Of a stretch of DNA of 64,000 nt, positions 34,591 through 41,556 are shown in pieces. The stretch spans positions 39,226-103,225 of the forward strand of contig NZ_SIXC01000007.1 of NCBI RefSeq assembly GCF_004309735.1. Direction: 5' to 3'. Every line of letters begins with the position of its first letter. Within the stretch, counting starts at the first letter, position 1. This stretch comes from Desulfovibrio legallii (GTDB taxonomy: Bacteria; Desulfobacterota; Desulfovibrionia; Desulfovibrionales; Desulfovibrionaceae). The notes beneath the pieces are model-generated. The model was not told where the DNA came from. It searched no databases and saw nothing but the letters and a program-made list of their open reading frames with translations. Position numbers and translations under genes: made by a program.

Positions 34591-35686
34591 GCCTGCCTGC
34601 GGCCCGCATTCCCCGGCGACGCAGACGCGCCCGCACCAGGCGGACGCGCCCCCTGCGTGTGGCCTCCGGCCCACGGCCCGGGCCGTTTTTCTGGTCTTGC
34701 TGGCCCTGGCCGCCATGGTCCTGACCGCTACGGGCATGAAGTCCGGCGCCACGGACTGCGGCTGGCGCGATCTGGCCGCCGCCCTGTGGGATTCCACCGG
34801 CGACGCGGACCTGCGCTATTTTGTTCTCTATCTGCGCCTGCCCCGCGTGGCCGCTGCCCTGACCGTAGGCGCGTCCCTGGCTGTCACCGGCGTTGTCCTG
34901 CAAAACGTGCTCAACAACCCCCTGGCCTCTTCCTTCACCCTGGGACTCTCTCAGGGCGCGGCCTTTGGGGCCAGTTTTGTCATGATTGCCCTGGCCACGG
35001 CCGGTGGGCTGGCGGGCCTGAGTCTGGTGGCGTTGGGAGCCCTGGCCGGCGCGTTGGCCGCCGGGCTCTGCGTGCTGGCCTGCAGCATGGTTCCCGGCAT
35101 GACGGCCCAAGGGCTGATCCTGGCGGGCGTGGCCCTTTCCTCTTTTTTCGGCGCGGCCACCATGTCCCTGCAGTATTTTGCCTCGGATAGTCAGGTGGCG
35201 GCCACCGTGTTCTGGACCTTCGGCGACCTGAGCAAGGGCGGTTGGCGCGAGGCCGCCGTGGTAGCCGTAACCTTTGCGGGCGGCCTGGCCTTTGCCCTCG
35301 GCCGCAGCCTGGACTTTGACGTGCTGCGCTGGGGCGACGCCCAGGCAACGGCCTTGGGCGTAAACGTGCGACGGCTGCGCTTTGCTGCGCTGTTCACGGC
35401 GGCGCTTATGGCCGCCGTGGCCACTGCCTTTTACGGGGTAATCGGTTTTGTGGGCCTGGTGGCCCCGCACGCCGTACGGCTCCTCTTTCCCCACGCGGGG
35501 CACGCGTATCTGCTCTGCGCCGCGGCCCTGCTGGGCGGGGTCTTTCTGCTGGCCGCCGATCTTGTGGCCCAAAGTCTGCTCTACCCCGTACTGCTGCCCA
35601 TTGGCATTATCTGCGCCTTTACGGGGACGCCGGTCTTTCTCTTCCTGCTGTTCCGGGGGGCGGCGCGCCATGCTGGACGTGTGTAA
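34574..35686 (+). CDS. FecCD-family ABC importer permease
   Basis: 370 residues from a TTG at 34574, chosen because GGAGG is 7 bases upstream and no ATG lies between there and the first helix; an ATG at 34523 would overlap the preceding gene by 68 bp. Nine to ten helices, with LRLPRVAAALTVGASLAVTGVVLQNVLNNPLA (the FecCD signature), GLILAGVALSSFF and GFVGLVAPHAVRLL. The Pro/His-rich segment at 6-40 is cytoplasmic. It ends 17 bp inside the ATPase gene. Confidence 0.9.
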   Translation: MSPLLKPACGPHSPATQTRPHQADAPPACGLRPTARAVFLVLLALAAMVLTATGMKSGATDCGWRDLAAALWDSTGDADLRYFVLYLRLPRVAAALTVGASLAVTGVVLQNVLNNPLASSFTLGLSQGAAFGASFVMIALATAGGLAGLSLVALGALAGALAAGLCVLACSMVPGMTAQGLILAGVALSSFFGAATMSLQYFASDSQVAATVFWTFGDLSKGGWREAAVVAVTFAGGLAFALGRSLDFDVLRWGDAQATALGVNVRRLRFAALFTAALMAAVATAFYGVIGFVGLVAPHAVRLLFPHAGHAYLLCAAALLGGVFLLAADLVAQSLLYPVLLPIGIICAFTGTPVFLFLLFRGAARHAGRV

Positions 35687-36419
35687 TCTGAACGTAACAG
35701 GCCGCCACGGCCGCGTGCTGCTGCACGACGTGAGCTTCAGCCTGCCCCCCGGCATGCTGCTGGCCGTGGTGGGCCCCAACGGCGCGGGCAAAAGCACCCT
35801 CGGCAAAACCCTGGCCGGGCTCATCCGCCCCCACAGCGGGCGCATCCTCCTTGACAACCGCCCGCTCAACAGCCTGGACCGCAAAGCCCGCGCCCGGCAA
35901 GTGGCCTGGCTACCCCAGAGCGTCACCCCGGTGCCCTGCAGCGTTTTTGACGCCGTCCTCCTGGGGCGGCGCCCCCACATGGCCTGGCTGCCCTCGGCCC
36001 AGGACCGCCGCTGCACCGCCGCCATGCTGCAGGAACTGCGCCTGGACCACCTCAGTGCGTCCTGCGTCACCGGCCTGAGCGGCGGCGAACTGCAAAAAAC
36101 GCTCATTGCCCGCGCCCTGGTGCAAGAAGCGCCCGTGCTGGTCCTGGACGAACCCGTCAACCACCTGGACATCCGCAATCAGGTGGAAATCCTCCAGACC
36201 GTGCGCACGCTGACCCGCACCCGCCAGATGCGCAGTCTGGTAGTGCTGCACAACCTGAGCTTCGCCTTGCGTTACGCCGACGCCGTACTCTTGCTGCACC
36301 AGGGGCAAAGCCTCTTTCTTGGACCGCCGACAGACCTGCAGGCCCAGACCCTCAGCATCGCCTACGGCATCGCCGTGCGCCTCCAGGATGTGGACGGCAT
36401 CCGTTACGCGCTGGTGTAA
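35670..36419 (+). CDS. ABC importer ATPase (FepC/FhuC-like)
   Basis: 249 residues. Walker A GPNGAGKST, Q-loop in VAWLPQSV, signature LSGGELQKTLIARALVQ, Walker B VLVLDEPVNHLD and switch His in VVLHNLS. It powers the FecCD-type permease. It is the last gene of the receptor-methyltransferase-importer operon. The stop is followed by a short GTTAC/GTAAC stem and GCTGTTTTTT, a possible weak terminator. Confidence 0.94.
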   Translation: MLDVCNLNVTGRHGRVLLHDVSFSLPPGMLLAVVGPNGAGKSTLGKTLAGLIRPHSGRILLDNRPLNSLDRKARARQVAWLPQSVTPVPCSVFDAVLLGRRPHMAWLPSAQDRRCTAAMLQELRLDHLSASCVTGLSGGELQKTLIARALVQEAPVLVLDEPVNHLDIRNQVEILQTVRTLTRTRQMRSLVVLHNLSFALRYADAVLLLHQGQSLFLGPPTDLQAQTLSIAYGIAVRLQDVDGIRYALV

Positions 36420-36685
36420 CGCTGTTTTTTGGGTGCATACAGCGCGTCTTCCAGACCCTGGACGTCGTAAAAACGACACCAGAGGATATACAAAAAAATC
36501 AGAGGGTCTGCACAACACCAATCCCGGCAGAAGCAGGCCACTGCGCCGCTGGGACATACCCGCGCATGGCAAGCGGAAGCCCCTCCTTGCACAAAAAAAA
36601 ATTTCCCCTGTGCAGGGTACGCCCGGCGCGGTGCTGTGAGAGAAAAAAGTTTTTTGATGCGGGATGGGGGCGTGGGGGCTGTTCC
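36420..36685. other. Convergent intergenic region
   Basis: 266 bp between the importer ATPase (plus) and a lipoprotein gene (minus). It contains a possible weak terminator right after 36419 and AAAAAGTTTTTTGA (about 36644-36657) followed by a G-rich run, a string also present at 50753-50766. A 62-codon minus-strand ORF at 36404-36592 has no ribosome site or family resemblance and is not called. Confidence 0.5.
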
Positions 36686-37486
36686 TCAAAAAGCGCTGCC
36701 GCCGAATACAGAATCCCACAGGGAGGTTTTGGGAGGCACGGCGTCGGGATCCACCCAGGCCAGCACCTGGCGGCCCATATCCCAGGCCAGGGAGCGGGCG
36801 ATGAAGCCCGCGGGGTCGCCAGGGTTGCGTTCTTTGATGGAGAAGAGATAAAAATCGTGTACTTGCCTGGCTTCCATGAGGCCGCCCTGGGCCATGGACC
36901 AGAGCAGGGTGCCGGTGCGGGCGTCGTAGATTTCCAGAGCCAGAGAAAGGGAGCTGGTGCCGCCGGAGCCGCCGTCCATGTAGTGGTTGATGTAGCCGCC
37001 CACGACCATTTCCGCCCCGCGTCGGCGGGCCAGGGCCATGGCGCGACTGGGTTCGTAAGGGCCGGCATCGGCAGCGTATTCCAGGGTCTGGAAGGCGTTG
37101 AGCGAAAGCCAGACTTGCCATATCTGACGAGAAAACATGGTGCTGAAGCTCACGGGGTCTGCGATCTGCTGCACCATACGCAGGGGCACGAACAGCGCTC
37201 GGGGTCGACGGTTGAGACTTTCACGTGGGGCCACATAGACTGCGGGCGGCTGACGGCGCACAAAGTTGTTGACCTGCACCTGGAAGGGCGTGCTGAAGTC
37301 GCCGGAGACCTTGAGTGTCCTGCGGCTGTCGTCCGGCGCGCTGCTGCAGCCCAGGACCGGAAGGACAAACAAAAGCGCCGCCAGCAGCAGCGGCCAGGGG
37401 CACACGCCTTTCCGCAGCGGGGGGTGGGGGGAGAGTGCGGCGGCCGGATTGGGGGCATTGCGGCAAATTGGGCACCGAGCGTTCAT
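36686..37486 (-). CDS. Lipoprotein of unknown function
   Basis: 266 residues. A hydrophobic segment at 30-46 ends in the lipobox VLGC (C47), so the mature protein is lipid-anchored. The preceding 29 residues are unusually long for a signal peptide and contain CPIC; an internal start is possible, but the ATG overlaps the upstream stop (ATGA). The body (RGAEMVVGGYINHYMDGG, LALEIYDARTGTLLWS) resembles lipoproteins of the CsgG/peptidoglycan-associated type that assemble at the outer membrane, but I cannot name the family. Confidence 0.78.
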   Translation of the reverse strand: MNARCPICRNAPNPAAALSPHPPLRKGVCPWPLLLAALLFVLPVLGCSSAPDDSRRTLKVSGDFSTPFQVQVNNFVRRQPPAVYVAPRESLNRRPRALFVPLRMVQQIADPVSFSTMFSRQIWQVWLSLNAFQTLEYAADAGPYEPSRAMALARRRGAEMVVGGYINHYMDGGSGGTSSLSLALEIYDARTGTLLWSMAQGGLMEARQVHDFYLFSIKERNPGDPAGFIARSLAWDMGRQVLAWVDPDAVPPKTSLWDSVFGGSAF

Positions 37487-37827
37487 TGGCGTTTCTCCGT
37501 CATAAGCCGCGCCTGGCCCAGGGTGGCGAGCAAGTTGGCCCTGGTCGCATTCAGGCGCATGTGCAGATCCAGCCGCCGTTGCGGCGGCAAGCGCCGGAAG
37601 GGTCTGCCTGCAGCCGCGCGGGCCACGCGGCGCAGTTCAGCCGCCACGCGGGCCAGACAGTGCAGTTCCGCTTCCGAAAACAACGCGCCCCGTCCGGCCT
37701 CCTCGGCCCAGGCGGCCAATTCAAGAGCCTGGGCGGCAATGGCGGCCGGACTGATGGCCGCGCCATATTTTCGACGGATGCAAAATGCGCGCCACCAGCT
37801 GACAAACCACTGCCGCACACGGCCCAT
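37483..37827 (-). CDS. Small basic helical protein, unknown
   Basis: 114 residues, Ala/Arg-rich, predicted all-helical, with an aromatic amphipathic N terminus (MGRVRQWFVSWWRAF). No known motif. It lies 7 bp after the zinc-ribbon membrane protein and overlaps the lipoprotein start by 4 bp, so the three genes form an operon. Confidence 0.65.
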   Translation of the reverse strand: MGRVRQWFVSWWRAFCIRRKYGAAISPAAIAAQALELAAWAEEAGRGALFSEAELHCLARVAAELRRVARAAAGRPFRRLPPQRRLDLHMRLNATRANLLATLGQARLMTEKRQ

Positions 37828-37834
37828 AACGTGC

Positions 37835-38911
37835 TCAGAATTGCGTGGCCTGCGCCATCTGCAGCAAAAGCGGGGCCAGCAAGAGCAAAATGGGCGCGAG
37901 GCCCATGAGGGTTTGCGGCCAGTTCAGACGCAGGGCCGCGCGGCAACCCACCAGAATGCAGGCAAAGCTCCAGATAAAGCCCACCACCGAGCCCAGTAGG
38001 GGCACCACGCAAAGCAGACCCGGCGCGGCGGCGTAGGCCATCACCTGAAAGACCAGAGAAAACTCCTGTCGCTTGCCTGTGACAAAACCGTAGGTAAACT
38101 GAATGAGCGCGCTGAGAATGTAGATTTGCGCCACAGACACGGCCAGTTTGAGCAGCACAGTCATGGGCAGACTCATCTGCGGCGAAAGCAGGAGAAGCAT
38201 TTTTTCCAGCTGGGGATCAGAAGCGGCGCTGGGGGCCATAAGCGAGAGAAAGACCCCGGACCAGACCCGCTCTACAGTCACCTCTACGGCGCTGATGATC
38301 AGATAAAACACCAGGGCCCGCGTCTGAGCCTCGCCGGGACGAAGACTGCCGAAAAACCGCTGGCTGCCGAACATGACCCGCATGCAGGTATGGTAGAAGG
38401 CGGCCGGCCAGCCGTCCGGCTCCGGGGCGTCAATCCAGGGGTTGTCCGCACCCGCGTCCTGCCCGAAACCCGATTCCGCAGTGCGGTTCCCGGCCCGGTC
38501 GGCAACGCCTTCTCTCTCGCGGCCGGCAGTGCGGTGCGCGCTCCGGGCCTCGCCTGCCTCTTGGCGGCGCGGGGTTTCGTCCTTCGTCGCATTGCCGGTG
38601 AGGCTGTGCTCCGGGCTGTCTGCGGGGGCGGCAGCGGCGTCCTGTGGATGCGGTTCTGATGGAGCAAGGCGGCCCGGCACAATGGCGCCGGGGGGCAGGG
38701 GGTCGTCCCCGCCGCCCGCGTCGGCGTGCGGCGCCGTTGGCGGAGTCTGGGATTCTTCCGCCGCTGGGGAAAGCACCTCCAGCACGCCCGCGTCGGGCGC
38801 AAATCGGAACCGACAGGCGCACTGCGGGCAGGTGGCAATAACCGGACGGTGCGGCAGGCGGTCGTCGGGCAGGGAGCGGCTGAAGCCGCAACGCGGACAG
38901 GTTATGTTCAC
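37835..38911 (-). CDS. Zinc-ribbon / Yip1-like membrane protein
   Basis: 358 residues in three parts. Residues 1-40 are a zinc ribbon with two CxxC knuckles (CPRCG, CPQCACRF), of the MJ0042-type seen in this class. Residues 50-170 are a low-complexity Pro/Ala/Glu linker. Residues 185-358 form a five-helix Yip1-type domain (LVFYLIISAVEVTVERVW, MAYAAAPGLLCVVPLLGSVVGFIWSFACILVGC). Its function in bacteria is not established. First gene of the three-gene minus-strand operon. Confidence 0.8.
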   Translation of the reverse strand: MNITCPRCGFSRSLPDDRLPHRPVIATCPQCACRFRFAPDAGVLEVLSPAAEESQTPPTAPHADAGGGDDPLPPGAIVPGRLAPSEPHPQDAAAAPADSPEHSLTGNATKDETPRRQEAGEARSAHRTAGREREGVADRAGNRTAESGFGQDAGADNPWIDAPEPDGWPAAFYHTCMRVMFGSQRFFGSLRPGEAQTRALVFYLIISAVEVTVERVWSGVFLSLMAPSAASDPQLEKMLLLLSPQMSLPMTVLLKLAVSVAQIYILSALIQFTYGFVTGKRQEFSLVFQVMAYAAAPGLLCVVPLLGSVVGFIWSFACILVGCRAALRLNWPQTLMGLAPILLLLAPLLLQMAQATQF

Positions 38912-39022
38912 AAAATTCTCCTCAAAAAGCCGCCGGAGGCTCTCGCCACAGGGCGGGCCATCCGGCAGAAAGTTTCAGGCCATAGTAGCCGCAGCCCCCG
39001 GCGCTGGCAAGAGCCCGACGGC

Positions 39023-39051
39023 TTGACAAGCCGCCGGGCGGCCCGTACGGT
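39023..39051 (+). promoter_or_regulatory. Sigma-70 promoter of the riboswitch transcript
   Basis: TTGACA (39023-39028), exactly 17 bp, then TACGGT (39046-39051): a consensus -35 and a usable -10. The expected transcription start near 39058 falls at the 5' edge of the riboswitch, which supports both calls. Confidence 0.75.
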
Positions 39052-39057
39052 ATTGCT

Positions 39058-39331
39058 CCACAAGGGGAGTAACTGGGTTCCTGTAACCCGGACGGCATCA
39101 ACAGCATGGCCCCCCCCGGCCTGGTGCCGTCGTCGGTTTGGAGCATTCAGCCCGTGCAATGCTCCGGCATCCGCGCAAGCGGAAGCCCGCCATAAAGGCG
39201 CAGGCGCAAACCTGTTTGCGTGTCCTGCCGTGCCCATGGCGTTTTGCGGATAGTTGCGGCCACAGCGCCGCAAGGGCCGCAACCCTGACCGATGAGTGAG
39301 ACCTTGGCAGCAATGCCAAGGTCTTTTTTTT
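39058..39331 (+). ncRNA. yybP-ykoY-type (manganese) riboswitch
   Basis: The leader of the cation exchanger shows the conserved elements of the yybP-ykoY aptamer: CAAGGGGAGTAAC near the 5' end (39061-39073), a following hairpin CTGGGTT/AACCCGG, CATCAACAG (39097-39105), and GATGAGTGAGACCTTGG at the 3' end (39291-39307). P1 pairs CAAGG (39061-39065) with CCTTG (39302-39306). The same CCTTG belongs to the terminator stem, so ligand-stabilised P1 would prevent termination, as in known Mn2+-sensing members. The arms are farther apart than usual (about 240 nt), implying an enlarged internal stem. The regulated gene is a cation transporter, as expected. Confidence 0.82.
39300..39331 (+). terminator. 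Riboswitch intrinsic terminator
   Basis: GACCTTGGC (39300-39308) pairs perfectly with GCCAAGGTC (39315-39323) around a 6-base loop, followed by eight T. It is placed between promoter and coding region, so it is an attenuator rather than an operon end. The exchanger ATG is 21 bp further on. Confidence 0.9.
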
Positions 39332-39351
39332 ATTTTTACCCGGAGAACACC

Positions 39352-40575
39352 ATGACCATCCGTTCCTTGCGGCCTTACATCATCGCCGTGCTGCTGACCT
39401 TGCCCGGCGTGGGACTGCGTTTTATCGACCACACGGGCATGTCGCCCATTGTGGTGGCCCTGCTTTCCGGCATAGCCATTCTGGGGGCATCCTTCCTGCT
39501 CACCTGGGCCTGCGAAGTAGCCCAGATGGATATTCCGCAGGCCGTGGCCGTGGCCGTGGTGGCCTTTATTGCCGTGCTGCCGGAATACGCCGTGGACATG
39601 TACTTTACCTGGATGGCCGGGCAGCACCCCGAAAGCGCTTATTCCCACTACGCCATTGCCAATATGACCGGGGCCAACCGGCTGCTCATCGGCGTGGGCT
39701 GGTCGGCCATAGTGCTGCTCTTTGCCGGGCGCTTCCATAAAGGTGTGCACCTGCCCGACGACAAACGTACGGATGTGCTTTTTCTGGGCCTGGCCACCCT
39801 TTACGCTTTGTGCATTCCCCTTAAAGGTTCTCTGACCTGGGTGGACGGCCTTGTGCTGCTGGGCATCTATATCTGGTATATCTGCATCGTGGCCCGCCGC
39901 CCTGTGGAGGAGGAAGAGCCCGAAGGCCCGGCCGCAGTTTTGGCCCGTTTTGCCAAAAGAGTGCGCCTGCGCAGCGTCATCGCCATCTTCATTTTTGCGG
40001 CCCTGGTCATTTTGTGCAATGCTGAACCCTTCAGTGAAAATCTGGTGGCCAGCGGCAAACTGCTGGGCGTCAACGAATTTCTGCTGGTGCAGTGGCTCGC
40101 GCCCATCGCCTCGGAATCGCCGGAATTCATCATTGCCCTTATGTTCGCCTCGCGCGGCAACGCCGCCCTGGCCCTGGGCAGCCTGCTTTCGTCCAAACTC
40201 AATCAGTGGACCCTGCTGGTGGGCATGATCCCCGGCGTCTACGCCCTGTCTTCGGGCGGGCTTACTCCGCCCATCAACCTTGACACGCATCAGTTTCAAG
40301 AAATACTCTTGACAGCAGGGCAGTCCCTGTTTGCCGTGGCTCTGCTGGTGGATTTGCGGCTGCATGTGCGTGAGGCCTTCTGGCTGCTGGTTTTGTTTCT
40401 GGCGCAGCTGCTTTCGCCCCTGTACGACGCACAGCTGGAAGCGCTGCTGGGTCTGCCCCACGATCCTCTGCGTCTGCACTTTTTCTATGCTAAGGTCTAT
40501 ATTGTCCTGGCCGTAGTGCTGCTGCTCAGAAACTGGCGCAAGGTGCGGGATCTGCGCTTGGGCTTTAAAGTTTAA
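39352..40575 (+). CDS. CaCA-superfamily cation exchanger, probable Mn2+ exporter
   Basis: 407 residues from the ATG at 39352 (GGAG upstream). About 10-11 transmembrane helices with two alpha-repeat-like segments: LPEYAVDMYFTWM with IANMTGANRLLIG, and SESPEFIIALMFASRGNAALALG with SSKLNQWTLLVG. Both hold acidic ion-binding residues. The family exchanges Ca2+ or other divalent cations for Na+ or H+. Control by a Mn2+-type riboswitch suggests the physiological substrate is manganese. A 32-residue charged loop splits the halves. The next gene follows after 90 bp. Confidence 0.87.
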   Translation: MTIRSLRPYIIAVLLTLPGVGLRFIDHTGMSPIVVALLSGIAILGASFLLTWACEVAQMDIPQAVAVAVVAFIAVLPEYAVDMYFTWMAGQHPESAYSHYAIANMTGANRLLIGVGWSAIVLLFAGRFHKGVHLPDDKRTDVLFLGLATLYALCIPLKGSLTWVDGLVLLGIYIWYICIVARRPVEEEEPEGPAAVLARFAKRVRLRSVIAIFIFAALVILCNAEPFSENLVASGKLLGVNEFLLVQWLAPIASESPEFIIALMFASRGNAALALGSLLSSKLNQWTLLVGMIPGVYALSSGGLTPPINLDTHQFQEILLTAGQSLFAVALLVDLRLHVREAFWLLVLFLAQLLSPLYDAQLEALLGLPHDPLRLHFFYAKVYIVLAVVLLLRNWRKVRDLRLGFKV

Positions 40576-40665
40576 TGTGATAGCATATAACCTCGCGGCC
40601 CTCGGGCGGCGCGTCGCCAACCCGACCGCCGCCCCTGAAGCGCCGCCGGGATCAAGGTACTCTTC

Positions 40666-41553
40666 ATGCCCCGTTTGCTGCTTTTGCTCCTGTGCGTCCT
40701 GTTGCTGGGCGAACGCGCCCAGGAAGCCGCGGCCTTGACCGACGTCGCCGCCAGGGAACCGGACCGGACTGTCCCGCCCGTCGGCGGCCTGCCGCCCTCT
40801 GTAGCACTGCTCGACGCCGGGGCAGGCGCTGATATTACTGCGCCGCCCGCCGAGGAAGAAACCCCGCAAGCCAGCGAGGCCGAGCGCAGCGCCGCCGCTG
40901 CGGCTATTTCCGGTTCGCGCCGGCCGGGCATCATTGAGCACTCTCTGGTTCGCGGCGCCACGGACGCGCCCGGCCTGCAGATCCACATCAATTATCCCTC
41001 GGTAGGCAGCAAGGAAATTGATGCGGACATCCGCCAGTGGGTCACCGGCCTGGCCGACGCCTTTGCCGCCAATGCCACGGCCTTCACCCTGCCCGGCGTG
41101 GAGGATCCCCTCCCCAGCGAGCTCTGGGGATCTTACGCCATTGCTGCCCCCTCGCCTGCGGGCCTGAGTCTGACCTTTGAAATCTGGACGTATACGGGCG
41201 GCGCGCACGGCAATCTGGATGTGCTCACCCTCAACTACAGCCTGCTCACGGGGCAGCGCCTGGGCCTGGTGGATTTGTTTGAAGATCCGGACGCGGCCTT
41301 GCAGATTATGTCTGCCTGGGCCTACAAAAAGCTCTCACAGCGTTTGGGCGGCATGCGGCAGGAGCAAACCCTGCGCACGGGCCTCACCCCCGTGCCGGAA
41401 AATTTCGCCAGCCTTACCCTGGTGCCCGAAGGCGTGCGCATGAACTTCCAGCCCTACCAGGTGGCTCCTTGGGCCGCCGGGGCGCAAAAGGTCACCATCC
41501 CTCTGGAAGAACTCCTGCCCGCGCGGCCCTTGCTGCGTCTTTGGGGCCGTTAG
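40666..41553 (+). CDS. Exported DUF3298/DUF4163-like protein
   Basis: 295 residues. N-terminal signal peptide (LLLLLLCVLLLG), a Pro/Ala/Glu linker to about residue 95, then a periplasmic domain with LQIHINYPSVGSKEIDADI, EIWTYTGGAHGN and the C-terminal FASLTLVPEGVRMNFQPYQVAPWAAG. The TGGAHG and Y-Q-V-APWAAG motifs are those of the RsiV/PdaC-type DUF3298 domain. Some members bind lysozyme or sit in polysaccharide deacetylases; here there is no enzyme domain. It precedes the next gene by 3 bp. Confidence 0.82.
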   Translation: MPRLLLLLLCVLLLGERAQEAAALTDVAAREPDRTVPPVGGLPPSVALLDAGAGADITAPPAEEETPQASEAERSAAAAAISGSRRPGIIEHSLVRGATDAPGLQIHINYPSVGSKEIDADIRQWVTGLADAFAANATAFTLPGVEDPLPSELWGSYAIAAPSPAGLSLTFEIWTYTGGAHGNLDVLTLNYSLLTGQRLGLVDLFEDPDAALQIMSAWAYKKLSQRLGGMRQEQTLRTGLTPVPENFASLTLVPEGVRMNFQPYQVAPWAAGAQKVTIPLEELLPARPLLRLWGR

Positions 41554-41556
41554 GCC

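Noticed and set aside
36404-36592. 62-codon Cys-rich minus-strand ORF
   Set aside because: No ribosome site, overlaps the end of the ATPase gene, no recognisable family.
38908-41208. 766-codon minus-strand open frame
   Set aside because: Antisense to the riboswitch and cation exchanger; composition unlike a protein.
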